64,000 nt of DNA from Platycnemis pennipes (Eukaryota; Arthropoda; Insecta; Odonata; Platycnemididae), in assembly GCA_933228895.1 (NCBI GenBank), contig OW121849.1, positions 41,758,354 to 41,822,353 on the forward strand, given 5' to 3'. The notes below the pieces were generated by a model. The model made no database searches and was not told where the DNA came from. It saw only the letters and a list, made by a program, of their open reading frames with translations. This document shows positions 12,192 through 24,309 of this stretch, one piece after another. A program made the position numbers and the translations under genes. Every line of letters starts with the position of its first letter. Positions within the stretch are counted from its first letter, which is position 1.

Positions 12192-15100
12192 TTATTTCTT
12201 TTTATTTCTAACATTTTTGCAGACCCAATCCATTCCATCCTGAAAATAAGGATAGGAATTTGTAAATTAATTAGAAAGGAAAACAATCAATAGCATCATT
12301 TTTCATGTACTATCTGCACTGAAATGCTAACGTCAGTCAAAATTAGGGCGAGGTGAAACAAACTGAATAAGCTGCTATTATTTTAGCACAGGGATACTAC
12401 TTTCAAAATCCCTATGCTCATACTGAAAAGTATCTTTTAGTCAATGAAAAAGCTCAAAATATTAATGAAAATACATCTTTGCCATTATCATCTCTCTTTT
12501 CAGACTGACAAAGAAATAATTTTGCTCAAAACTTCCGTCTTGGTTTGACCATAAGAACTAGGGTATAAATCTGGAACAGGCTTACATTTCCAAGCGGCAC
12601 GGAAATGTTGTCAGATAAGGAGGCATCTACTAGTTTCTATCAAAGTTAGACATTTAATGAATGACCAGGTAAACAAGAATAAAAAACAAAAAAAACTCAC
12701 TATCATAATAGAAGTAATTGATATCAAAGCAAATACCATTCACCAGCAGTTCCACATAAATGGAAGTAGTTATTGATCATTGCTTTCCAGGAGTCATCTC
12801 AAAAAGTACAAGGAGATAAAAGACATAAACAAAATTCAATGGAAAAGTTGACAACAGTGCTGCTAATTCCATCCTAATCTTAGCTTCTGAAAGCTGGTGA
12901 GTGAATGTAAGAGAGTAAACTTAGTCTCTTCACATAATATATGAGCACATTCACATCAGAAACAGAAGTAAAATTAGGTGCCAAATATATATTTAAATCA
13001 ATTATATTACATTTTACTAATTTTCCCTAGAAAAACCACTATCTGAAGAAGATAATGGATTTAGAGTGCATTATTATGGAAAGACTAGAATAAACATAAG
13101 CATTCAAATGAACTGAATGAAAAGCTTATTTTCTACCATGTAAGATGCATCCTTACTGAAAAACTAAGATTTAATCTTTTACCTAATTATATAAACAAGC
13201 ACAGGAATCTTATTTGGAATTACATTTATGTTCACCTATCATGAAAAATAATGGCCCATAGTTTCACAGCTAAGACCGACATTGACCATATGAGATGCAG
13301 TGAGATCACCCATTAACTTCTTTGAGAAAAGGAGCACAACTTATGCAGAATGTACGGAAGCATGTGAGATCTAAGAATCACACAATCTTGGTGAGAAATA
13401 ATCTTCACTAAGAGAAGAATATACATAGAAATTAAGAGAAAAATGTGTTTCAATGCATAAAGCCCATAGTTCATTGATATAATATATTGAAGCAACTATT
13501 TTCACTTTAAGTATACCAAACTATGATTAGCAAACATAAAAATATTTGGGCCATGGAATTTAGAAAGCCCAAAGAAATTTTTTTGCCAAGCTCAAGGCCT
13601 AAGAAAAAATTCAAAATCAATTCAAGATATAGGTACAACTTACTTTCACACCTTCCCCTGTAGTAGCAGAGCATGCTTGAATCTGCCATGCTCGGTCTTT
13701 TAATGTCAATAGCCCCAAACCCTCAGCAATCTCAGATGCTGGTGCTGCACCCAGAAGATCTTGCTTATTTGCGTACACTAGGAGTGGTACTCCAATGAGT
13801 TTCTCTTCCAATAACAGATCCATCAGTTCCACACTTGTTTCTTCCATCCTCTTTCGATCAGCACTGTCAATGACATAGATCTGAAATGCAAATTACAACA
13901 AATTTCAATGATACATAATGACAGGGTTGATACCAACTGTCCATTTTCAATTTCTCTGATTTTCAGACCGAATTTTTGAAATTTCCCTGACTTTATATCG
14001 ATGGCAAAGAAATCGTATATAGGGATTTTTTTGGGAAAATGCAGCAAGGAATATTGTGAAATAAAATGTATTTATTCCAGGAAAGTAACACTCGAGACGC
14101 CAAGTCGGCGCTACCCCGTGCCGCCCAGCAAGGACGGCAACAAAATGCACACCTCGCCGCTCGAGCGCAGCAACGCTCCGGGCATTGAACCACGATTTTC
14201 ACCTTTTTGCTGTGCCTCTGGAGATTGTCCCTGACCAGAATCTAATTTCCCTGACATTTCCATGCCTTCCAGTCCCGATTTTTATTTCCCTGACATTTCC
14301 ATGATTTCCCTGACCGATATGAACCCCGAATGAATAATGGATAGCCTCAATCACTACTTCCCACCATTTAAAAAAATTAGTTGAGCCATTTGCAATTATT
14401 TAAAAGGATGGTCTTAGTAGTCCCCGGAATAAACAGCCAGATGACGATACCGGTAAACCCACTGTTCAAGATGCTACAGCAACAAAATAACGCCAATTAC
14501 ATTATAATTAACAGAAATCAGAGTGAAAAACGGTAGTACATGCATTTTCGAAGAAATTGTATTTCTCCCAAACCGTGTTTAGAACAAAGATACACAGAGT
14601 TCAGAGTTAAGCCACAAAACATCACCACACACTTAGAAATTTGGTTCCTGTAGGTTCCAACAAAGACTACCTAACACGATCTAACTGACAAACAAACACG
14701 AGAAAATCCAGTGATACGCCACTTTCAAAAAATAATATAGGATTCCTCATTTGCCAATGATGGGTTTCCGTACCCTATCAGATGATACTTTAATAATCTG
14801 AATAAGGGTGGGATATTTACTCCATTTCGATTTTTCTGCGGTTCACTTCATAGTGTAGGTGTAAGGATGTAATAATTGGATTAGATCCATATAATTACAA
14901 AATCTTTGTACTCACGAAAAAGCTGCACTATTACTAATGGTCATTTTCATGACATATACTCCTCCCTCACAGGGAAAGCCGCAATTTAACAGATAAATTA
15001 CTGCATGTTCATAATAATTTCAATAGTAATAATAATCCCATGAAATATAATTCTTACCAGGACATCAGTGTTCTCAAAATAATTCCTCCAGTACGGTCTT

Positions 15101-15419
15101 ATTTTCCTCTGGCCACCTATATCCCAAACATTCAGCTTAAACCCATCTGACTGCACTGACTTAATATTGAAGCCTTGTGTCGGCGTAATAAAATCCACAT
15201 CTTCCGACGCCAACTTTTTCAATAATGTAGTTTTGCCAGCATTATCTAATCCCAAGAGCAGAAGACGTAACTCTTTATCAGGGGTAGACCTTAATTTCCT
15301 TAATATAGCCAGTAAACCCTATCAAGAGAAAAATACAACATTAAAATAACTCAATAATTGGCGTTTACACCCTTTTCAATCACAGAAATTAGAACAATTA
15401 ATAAATCTCAACTTACCAT
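12192..15419 (-). CDS. ARL3: ADP-ribosylation factor-like protein 3 (small GTPase), complete
   Basis: Four coding exons in transcript order: 15419-15417 (only the ATG, then GTAAGT), 15318-15058, 13880-13644 and 12239-12192 (TAA). Together they give 182 aa, the usual ARL3 length. Landmarks are an N-terminal amphipathic GLLAILRKL, the P-loop GLDNAGKT (residues 24-31), switch [15 protein letters not shown], the guanine-specificity NKQD, and a C-terminus DGMDWVCKN followed by basic residues. ARL3 is the GTPase that releases lipidated cargo from UNC119 and PDE6-delta carriers at the cilium. That is family knowledge, not visible here. Gly2 is present, but ARL3 proteins are generally described as not myristoylated. 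All splice sites are GT-AG and all phases are 0. Introns are 97, 1177 and 1404 bp. The middle one holds a hAT-like MITE. The gene is head-to-head with RCCD1. Confidence 0.95.
13922..14328. mobile_element. hAT-like MITE in an ARL3 intron
   Basis: The left end CAGGGTTGATACCAACTG resembles the inverted right end (reading inward (C)GGGGTTCATATCGGTCAG). Both ends carry repeated words TTTCCCTGAC and ACATTTCCATG. CAGGG ends are typical of hAT elements, but I cannot find a clean 8-bp target duplication. The centre is more GC-rich (about 14090-14200). Short open frames inside are not transposase-like. Confidence 0.5.
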
Positions 15420-16053
15420 TCTCCACCTTTCTTTATTGACTGACTGACAGTTGAGCCACGGACGGCAACGGTTCAAAAAAATTGTTGTGAAATCGTCTCG
15501 ATATATCGATCATACGTCGATCGATCGAAGGATCGAAGAAACTGCGACGTGAACAATAATTACTGTGTTTAATAATTACTCTATTTTCTATATTGGGAAA
15601 TTAGTTTCTAATGTTTCACTTTCCTTGGTTTAATTTAAATTTAATTAAGCAATAATGGTCAAAATGGCCAGAACCGGTATTGTATGTTATCCAGTTATGA
15701 GTTTTAACAGGCGTTTTGGACTTCGAAATATTTGGTCGATACGATGAGATAGTAATTTAAAGGCTAATTCATCCAGCTACAACTGATACCATCGGAAGGT
15801 CTTGACCGGGCATCTTGACGAAGACTAATTATTATTATTATCATGAATATATATACATATTCATAATTATTATCATTCCTATCAGCTGATTTGCCCCGAT
15901 GCATGTCGCGGGTAAAAACAAATATTTGATATCTTCTCTCCATCTATGAGCGTAAATGTAAATTACGAAGTAATTAAAAAAAAAAGCCAGTCGAAATGCA
16001 TTCGGGGCATTCAAAATAATTAAGTCTCGTGTTGAACCTGTAAAAATTCTCTG
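15420..16053. promoter_or_regulatory. Shared head-to-head promoter region of ARL3 and RCCD1
   Basis: The start codons of ARL3 (minus, 15419) and RCCD1 (plus, 16054) are 634 bp apart, with no gene between them. At 15499-15538, on the ARL3 side, several CGAT words cluster (TATCGATCA, CGTCGATCGATCG). These resemble DREF/BEAF-type insect housekeeping promoter elements (consensus TATCGATA), though none is a perfect match. A near-palindrome of alternating AT lies at 15843-15864. Transcription start sites cannot be fixed from sequence alone. Confidence 0.5.
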
Positions 16054-19000
16054 ATGAAAACTTTTTACTGTGGTTACAACGGTTTTGGTCAGTTTCCTGG
16101 CAAAGAAAAAGATAGTTTTTCTCTTTATAATCCAACTCTTTTTCCATTTGATGTTGTATTCGCGTCTTGTGCGTGGAATAGGATCTGCTATTCCAATGGT
16201 GAGGTGTGTTAGCTGTATACAATACTTAATATTGCTCATTGTTATCACATTTAACGAAATATTTTGTGAATTTAGGGTCAGAGGTGTATTTATCGGGTCT
16301 CATTGGCGGAGAAAGTGGGAAGTTGGAGAAACTAACAATTCCTGAAGGAAAATTAATTACTGATGTAAGTTATGCTGATTATTACTAATGCAAGGACGGT
16401 CCCGAACCTCTGCTGTGTGGTTGAATTTATTTATGCAATTATTTATGCCTTAGTGAAATTGGCATTTGATATGTCCGTTGAAAGGTTTCTTGTTCTAGAA
16501 GTAATATACTTGCTATTGCCGAGGATGGAGGTTGCTGGATGTATCAACATTCTGGTGGCTGGAAAAATATTTCAGACCTTCTGAAGGCAGAAGTTGATTC
16601 TCATGTGAACCTAAAGGAAATCCTCAGCCCAGAGATATCGTCTAATGAGCATAAAATTATTAAAGTTTGTTGTGGAGACAATATGAATTTGGCTGTCTGC
16701 AATTTAGGTAAAATCCCTCTGAAATAGATCATAAAGCATTGATAAGTAGAGAAACAAAACATCAGTAAACAAATATTTACTTCTCTTTCACTTTTAGGTC
16801 AAGTTTACTCTGTTCCATCACCTCTTCTGATTCCTCGAAAAAAAGTTATGGAGGTAGCATGTGGCTTTGATCACTGCTTGGCCTTAACTGATGATAGCAT
16901 TGTGTACTCTTGGGGATTAGGAAGGTGAATATAATCATGTTATTATATGTAGTTGGTAAAAATCTGTCTAATGTGAGAAAACCAAAAGTATGACTCCAAT
17001 AGCTAGGTTTTTGCACTGACAGATATCTCAGTGATTCTCCTCCCAGAATAGAACATTCAAGAAACACAAAGCGCAGACAACCAGATCTGTAACCACTCTG
17101 TAACACTTGATATACGGTAGTTACTGGGAAATTCGATTCTCAACTACATACCAACCAGTTTTGCTTAACCTGATTCCAGTTTATTCATGAGGCTTTCAGG
17201 TGTTTTGTGAGGCAGTTGGGGAGCCAAGACCTCTCATCATCATGGGTGAACAATTCAAAGATTGAAAATTAATAGATATGGGCAAGATATTGTGGTACAG
17301 GTCACTCATTCTTATAAGAAAAAGCTAATTGCTGTCCACTCGAAGCAGTACATTATGATAATGTGATACAGGTCACTCATTGTTATCAGAAAAAGCTAGT
17401 TGTTGTCCACTCCCATCAATCTTAGGATTAGATCCCAACAAGAGATCCCAGAATCAATCCCAACGTAGATCCCAAATCCCAACCACTTTTCCCTTGATGG
17501 TTGTCTCAATCAGGCCATCATGTTTCAAGATATGGCTGATTAAGTTGTCCTGTCTTTATTTTATTGTCAACAAACTTCTCCTTCTTTTCACTCATCTTAA
17601 GATTTCTTCATTAGTCACTTAGAGTATCCATTTTATCTTCATAATTCTTCATACTCCCAAGAATTGCATTCCAGTCCATATTGTCAAATGTCTTATTCAA
17701 ATCCACAAATACAATGAGCATTAATTTGTTCTTCTCCATTCCTTTCCCCATTAGTAGCCTAAGGGACAATATTTTCTGAATCCAAATTGGTCTTCATCCA
17801 GGAATTCCTCTGTTTTTTGTTCACTTCTTCAGTAGAGAAGCCTTGTTAATTAATAGTTACAGGTTTAACAGTTACCTTCAATAATTATATCTATGTATTT
17901 GTAGTTGTATACAGCAATGACAGTCCATAAAGAAAAAAATTACCATGTAAACTTCTTTTCCAAAACCTTCCGTCTTCAGTTCTCCCCTCCCTCGAGACAG
18001 TTTAAGTAACTGGCTGATAATGTAAGTTACAGACGATGACATGTAGATATTGAAATGCAGGTCATGTTATTAAATATTTCTGGTGGAATTAACAAAATGA
18101 CCAAAATCCTTTTTACAACATTATGAAGCAATACCACGAAGTGAAACCTATGACTGTTAATTTTATTTTTAATAGTTGTGGTGAGAAAATGAATTTTGTG
18201 TTCCTCTGAATTAAATCCTATTATCACAAATTTTAGGTTTACCATGAATATTAATTTCCAGTATGTACTGTTTTATGACAATGCAATAACATTTTCTGAG
18301 TGTTAACTGACATTTTGAAAGACTAAAGAAGTATTCTACTTGCCTTTGCTAATAAGGTACTTCTGCCATTTTGACAATTGTATAATCTGTCAATATTATT
18401 GTTGGTCTTCTAGGAGAGGACAGCTTGGTCATGAAGTTCTTGAAGATGAAGAGTCACCCCGAGAGTTGGAAATGCTATCAGGATTGCAAGTGACAAATAT
18501 ATCTGCTGGAGGATGGCACTCAATTGCATTAACGAGAAGTGGTGATGCCTATGTATGGGGTTGGAATTCGTCAGGGCAGCTAGGACTACCTTGCCGTGAA
18601 ACACGAGAGAGAATCACTGATGGAATTGTATGTTCCATGTCTTGTGTTAAGAAGGATATTCCTTGTAGTTCTTCTAGAAGGGATTCAAAGGTAAGGACTT
18701 CCAGTTCTTCCCTAAGGGATAAAAAGGGAATGACTTCTAGTTCTTCAAAAGGAGATACAAAGGAGAGGACCTCTACTTCTTCCCAAGAAGACACAATCGA
18801 AATAGCTTCTGGTTCTTCTCAAGGAGATGCAAAGGAAATGGATTCTAGTGGCCAAGAAAATCCAAAGGAAATGACTTTAAGTTCCTCTAAGAGAGAAGTA
18901 AAGATTTCTTCTATTCAAGCTCTTCCAATTCCAATACATTTTCCTTTACTTGATGAAGGCAAATTAATCACAGCTGCCTCCTGTGGAAGCCGGCATACTG

Positions 19001-21288
19001 TAATATTAACTGGTAAGCATTGTTCCTCATGTATGTATTTTTGTGGTGACTCTTATCTTGATGTACCGATGAGCATAAAAACTCTTTGTTGGTCGTTTAC
19101 AAAGTGAGCTCCATGCAAATTAGCTGTAGCAAAGCTCTAGCTCTATGAAAAAAGCCTAATTTAATTTATTGATGTAAAAATATAATGATTCTATGTAGTG
19201 TTTTGGCATCTGTCATATGCTTTCTGTTTCATGCTTTTTCTTCTGGTCCTGTCATATTTTTCTGATGAAATATCTCCTTGGCTGGACTTGAAAAAAGAGG
19301 AGTGATGTATAGAGTATTTTTATTAAATTAAAATGCCGGTACTTTCAGTGCATGTATGATCTTATGGTAAAAAGCTATTTGGAGACACTTTCCTTTTCTA
19401 ACCTTTTCAGACAACTGAAGAGTATCGATGCATTTCTTTTTTACCTATATTTTTATTCAGTCATTGAAGTGTTCACAATTTAGCAGAAGTAAAATATAAC
19501 GAGGAAAATTGGTAATGTAATTCATCTGGTGAATAAAACTTTGGCCTTGGTCTTTATTACAGGCTTACTTAAACTGGTGCAAATACTTCTATAATAAAAA
19601 ATAATGGTGATTAAAAGTATTTTTAAGGTTCTCACCTGATATTTATTCTCATCTAAGGTGCATACTCATTGACTCTTGAATGTGTGGTGAAGCAGCTAGC
19701 AAGGTTAATAGCATGCTTTTAACTCCCCTATATTTTTTTACTTTCGACTTCTCCTGCAGTCTTTTATTTTCTGGTAGCACCCTTTCATTTCATCATTATT
19801 CATTCAAACCATGACTCACTGTATTGGTGTCTTTGTTAGTTCCCATTGTGGTGTTCAATACCTGTCTGAATTTTATGGCAAATTTAATTACACATTTAAT
19901 AGCACCCGCGACAGCTTTATAGGATACTTTTTTGCCATAAAATTCTATTATGTACAGCGAGGATCTTTTCTTTGGGAGATTGTGTTATTTTCTTGGCAGG
20001 TTTATTTATGGCTGATCGAAGGTTTTCGCAGCGTGGATGACGGTCCGGTTGTCTCCTTTGGTGGCAGCTGCATTCCTGAATGGGTATGAAAGCTCGGATG
20101 ACAATGCGTATCATGCAGCTGCCACTGAGAGAGACAGCTAGGTTTATTTATTTTGGTGGTGCACCATAGAGAAATGAATCCTGAAAGAACCAAGCAGTGG
20201 ATTATCCATGTTTCCTGATTATCCGTGCACCCTTTATCAGTCGTTAGCACGGAAAATCAGGAGTTTACTGTTCTACAATTACTCTCACTAAACAGGCAAA
20301 GGGGATCCAAAGGGTATGAGCAAACCAATCTAGCTACAGTTATATAATTTCAATTGCATGCTTAGCAGAGATTGTGTGGTTATAGCTTCCTTTCTTTTGT
20401 TAATTCTTAAGAGGGGAGGGGAGGTCTTTTAGAGTTGACAAGTATTGAACACCACAATAGGGACTAACAAAGACACCAATATAGTGAGTCATGGCATGAA
20501 TGAATAATGATTAAATGAAAGGGTGCTACCAGAAAATAAAATACTGCATACTATATGTTGTGTCATATTCAAGCTTTCTTTTTTGCTTCAAGGATTTTTT
20601 TGAGGGGTTGAGGATGCCTATCGAAGCCCGTGTTACATAACAGGTTGTTCACCATTTTTTCACTCATGCTGCAGCATTTAATTTAGCCCTTCACTGACCT
20701 TTTCCAAATGACTTTCTTTTAAAACTGGCAATATTTCCCTGTGCCTATTTTTTTGCAAACATCAAACATAATTTTATTTTTTTCTTGTTCAGTTTGTGAC
20801 TTGATTAAAGAGACTAATGAACTGAAAACATTGGTTTTTAGGAGAATCAGGGAGGCCCTTAACTACATATAATATAAATCAAAATCAGCCTATCATTTTT
20901 TCATTGTTATCTTTTATTAGTATTTTTTCTTAAGTGAATGAGTTTGGTTGTAGGCTTTCATGGTGTAGGACCTTTTTCAAGTGGCAGATATCACAATTAG
21001 ACTTTCCAGAACATTATAATTAATTTCTTGCTTACAGAAATTTACTAATTTATTTATTTTTAAAGAAATATCACTAATGTTCCTTGATTAATTTTAATAT
21101 TGTCCTTGTCTATTACAGATGATGGAACTGCTTGGGGCTGTGGGTGGAATGCCTATGGGCAGTTAGGGCTTACAGAATGGAATTTCTATGAAAACTTGAC
21201 AAAAATCACTATCCCGGGACAAGAACACAGTAAAATTGTTAAAATTGTGTGTGGAAGCTGGAGTACTCTACTCTTTGTGGAAGATTAG
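16054..21288 (+). CDS. RCCD1: RCC1-repeat protein, RCC1 domain-containing 1-like, complete
   Basis: Six coding exons: 16054-16198, 16276-16364, 16485-16707, 16798-16924, 18414-19012 and 21119-21288 (TAG). Phases all agree and give 450 aa. The start MKTFYCGYNGFGQF is the truncated first blade typical of RCCD1. Later RCC1 repeat hallmarks are VACGFDHCLAL, VYSWGLGRRGQLG, ISAGGWHSIALT, VWGWNSSGQLG and WGCGWNAYGQLG. A Ser/Thr/Lys-rich insert (about residues 280-357) interrupts the propeller and explains the extra length over the vertebrate protein (about 376 aa, from memory). Vertebrate RCCD1 partners the histone demethylase KDM8. In this insect the role is inferred. The third exon's acceptor at 16484 was chosen because the nearer AG at 16497-16498 would give an immediate stop. 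The gene converges on the minus-strand gene ending at 21390. Confidence 0.88.
17385..17830 (-). pseudogene. RTE-like LINE relic in RCCD1 intron 4
   Basis: On the minus strand, 17830-17620 encodes pieces of a reverse-transcriptase core (EDQFGFRK, then FVDLNKTFDNMDW). 17560-17390 encodes the post-core region (LISHILKHDGLIETTIKGK). Order and spacing fit one antisense LINE with an internal deletion. The plus-strand open frame at 17380-17622 is its shadow. Confidence 0.6.
18667..18900 (+). repeat. In-frame 36-bp minisatellite within RCCD1 exon 5
   Basis: About six and a half degenerate copies of a 12-residue unit, such as SSSRRDSKVRTS, SSSLRDKKGMTS, SSSKGDTKERTS, TSSQEDTIEIAS and GSSQGDAKEMDS. 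The last full unit is one residue shorter. All copies keep frame. They fall between RCC1 repeats, so the insert probably forms a disordered, potentially phosphorylated loop. Confidence 0.8.
19755..20548. mobile_element. Foldback element in RCCD1 intron 5
   Basis: Arms 19755-19866 and 20437-20548 are inverted repeats of 112 bp with about 8 mismatches by eye (about 93% identity), enclosing about 570 bp. Inside, 20210-20270 ends in the inverse of CAGTAAACTCCTGATTTTCC, resembling a pogo/Tigger terminus, so a second element may be nested within. No transposase open frame is seen. Confidence 0.65.
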
Positions 21289-21310
21289 AGGCATATTTAA
21301 TTGGAATTTG

Positions 21311-21316
21311 AATAAA
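21311..21316 (+). terminator. Polyadenylation signal of RCCD1
   Basis: AATAAA lies 22 bp after the RCCD1 stop codon (a second overlapping AATAAA follows at 21315). Only 101 bp separate the stop codons of RCCD1 and the convergent minus-strand gene, so the two transcripts' 3' ends must lie very close or overlap. Confidence 0.6.
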
Positions 21317-21389
21317 TAAATTCATGTTGAGTTCCTGGTGTGGATCATTGTAAGATACATAAAATCTCCGAATTTGCTTTTTTTGGTTG

Positions 21390-23605
21390 TCATTTTCTTT
21401 TTTTGTCCTTTTTTCCTTGCTTTTTATTCATTTTTTTAATATCTGCAGATTCTTCTTCAGCTTCAGGGAACAATGCTGAGAAGAAATCCTTTCCAATGCC
21501 AATTGCTTCTTGCAAAGGTAGTATATAAACATTGTCATCCACTTCCCAGTTTGGTGATGTATCTTCCTCTATTGAATTTCTACCCTCTGGTTGAATTGCA
21601 CTCTGTTCATTCATTTTATCAGCCTCTGACTGACCCTTTTTCTTCTTTTTTGATTTCTTATCTTTTGCCTTTGATTTTTCATCTCCTGGTTGAGATCCTG
21701 TCTCTTTTGTCTTAGTCTCCTCTGACCGATCTTTATTTTTCTTTTTTGACTTCTTATCTTTCCCCTTAAGGGTAACTTCCTCTGCAGATCCAGATTTGAT
21801 AGGTTCTTGTGGAATTGGGATAGAAGGAGCCTTGAGATCTCTTGGAACATTGATAGGATACGGAAACTCTAAAATTATCACCTGATCCAAGTCTAGTAAT
21901 GACCACTGCAAGATTTTAAACTGAAATGGAGTAGCGAACCTGTGTTCAAAATAAAATTTAGCCTTTATCATTTAAGTGTAAAGACCTTTATAAACATATT
22001 CATCATTTCTTAAATAAAAGTAGCTACTTCCTTACAAGTCATAAAATATGTTGGCAATTATGATTAAGTCCTCCAGGGTGTACAAAACTTCATGTTTTGA
22101 TATGGTAATCTTCATACTGCGCCTATGCCTTTTATTTCCTTTTGAAGGCTGAGAAAGTGTATCCATAGATGATATACTACTCATCTTTTTGTTTCCTCTC
22201 TTTTGCTTTAATTTTGATGTTTGTATAAACCCTTCCCTTTGAAATCCAGTTAGAGTTGGTGGTGGACTGTCTTCAGAATTGTTAGATTGGCCTGCAAATC
22301 AATTTTAGGGACAGAATAGTTAATAGGAGTTTCAACTGGTAGTTATTGGCTACAATTTATTATATTCATGGAAATGATTCTACAAAGATACTTTAATTCG
22401 CCAACCTAAGTTTTGTACAATAATTTGTGAAAGGGGCTGGAAGTTCACTGCTCTTATAGGAAAAAATTATGAAAGGTAGTTATGTAAAAGGTGGGTGGAG
22501 TAAGAAGAATAGGTCAAGGACCTAAAGGAAAACAGATCCCAAGAGATCATGGATCCTTTGTTTACATGTTTCCATAATTACAAATAATGCAATCAGTTCT
22601 AGGATCTCAATACTAAATGTAGTCATCCTAACTATTAACTCTATCAACTGATACATCAAAGATACATTTTGGTTTAAGTCATTCTCATCCTTGTATTTTT
22701 TGAGTTGCAGTTACTAATAAATCATGTGTACATTGTCATTGTTGTTAGTGCCCTTCATAGTTCCTCTATGATGTACTGTCTGCAATCACAGCACTTGTGC
22801 CTTGCTCATTCATCTGAGAATTACTGACGTACTAATATAATGCACGAGGTGAAATTTGAAGAGCTAATATGCATTATCTTACAACTAGCCAAGGAAATAT
22901 GAAAAAAAAATAACAACCTAGACAGCAGCTCATTATGCTTAGAAGATTGTGATCATTTTTTAGCATACAAGTAGAGAACTCCAAGAAGGTGCATTTTATT
23001 TCACTAATGAAAGAGAATTAGATACACAGAATAATTATAGTAAGAGAACCTACTCAAAATGTTTAAGGTGGAATGTAATTAAGTCTAATTTTTTGAATAT
23101 TTGATAATCATCTGAAGTGCTATTTTATTCTAAAGAAAAGGTCTTTATTTTCCAGTACCTCTCATTTTTACTTCTTGCACTGATGCCAGACTTACTGACT
23201 GTATGTGCTGCAGTAGTGATTCATGAGTCCAATTATTCTCTGAAAAGAGATATTTGTATGGTGATGTCATTTATGTGCCAATGGCAGTAATAAAATTATT
23301 ACTTCTTATGCTTTAGGAAAATCTGATATAGGTAGGTGGTTACCAGTAAAATGTTAACTCTTACTGCTCGAATCTTTCATTTGCTATAGATACTTCACAA
23401 TTTTGGAAATGATGGATGTTCATTTTTTTTCTCACCTCGAAATCTAATGAAGATAAACATGAACCATTTTAGCATTGCCCAGAGCTTTTCACTAGAAAGT
23501 CCTCCTTTCTTCCCACTGAGAAGGAATCCAGCTATTATATCGATCAGCCAATAGGGTCGAAGATCAAATTGGTAACTGTAGATTTTTGTTATCTCTGCTA
23601 TCTTT
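21390..23605 (-). CDS. Unrecognised gene with lysine-rich C-terminal tail (last four exons)
   Basis: Exons in transcript order: 23605-23436, 23239-23159 (81 bp), 22291-22036 and 21939-21390 (TGA). All have GT-AG sites, and phases link without a break. The 81-bp exon keeps frame whether included or skipped, and its donor (GTACTG) is weak, so it may be a cassette exon. The protein part starts KIAEITKIYSYQFDLRPYW, a hydrophobic, aromatic-rich helical region. It continues with a polar linker (SSISSMDTLSQPSKG), then a second hydrophobic segment (EVLYTLEDLIIIANIFYDL). A proline-rich stretch leads to a Lys/Glu-rich tail with two KDKKSKKK blocks, ending GKKDKKRK. I see no transmembrane segment or catalytic motif that I can name. 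Basic low-complexity tails of this kind occur in ciliary and nucleolar proteins, but I would not assign either. The 5' exons lie further right. Confidence 0.7.
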
Positions 23606-24300
23606 CTATGAAAGAAAACCACATTTAGTGTGAGGCTTCAAAAATTGAATTTTTTACTATTTGAAATAAGAGAGATTATAAATTGTATAGTGTAAACAAA
23701 TTATGTTGTTAATATATCTCTAACTATAATGTAATACATTTAAGGGATGTTTTCCAATTGCTTAATTTTATATAGGTACTTCTAACTTCTACTCGAGAAC
23801 AATTCAAAATGTAGTGAATGAAGCATTATGTGCATTAAGTTATTCAGGACATACGGTTCATTATTGCAGGTACATTAATACTAGTTGATTTTGGAAGTAC
23901 AAGGATGAAGAAAGTCTGTACTAAACCAGACAAATTGTGATGAAAACTGAAGGATAATTCCACCATCTTGGTAACGTAACATGTTCAGTAATGCAACAAA
24001 TATAATTCATGATAAATGAATATCATTTATAGTATTATAGCCATTAATTGTGGGTTAATATTAAATTTGAATTGTGTGGAAGTATGAAATAGGTATGGTA
24101 ATTTATTTTTAAATGAATTTACATAATCAAAAATAATGGTCAGTTGAATTTGAAATTTAGGGATACACTTTTCTTGTTGTAAAATTATTGGATGATTATT
24201 TATTCTAGCTGCATTTTAAGAACAGCATGTTTGATCTTCTGGTTGAGAACTATTATAATCAATTCAGAAATGTTATCCAAATAGAAGATTTGGGGGTCTA
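22292..24300 (-). other. Introns and upstream AT-rich DNA of the lysine-tail gene
   Basis: Apart from the exons 23159-23239 and 23436-23605, this stretch is AT-rich with no other exon I can support. The previous exon of the gene must end in phase 2 (two nt left over), and I found no unambiguous match here. Confidence 0.4.
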
Positions 24301-24309
24301 CTTTTCCTA

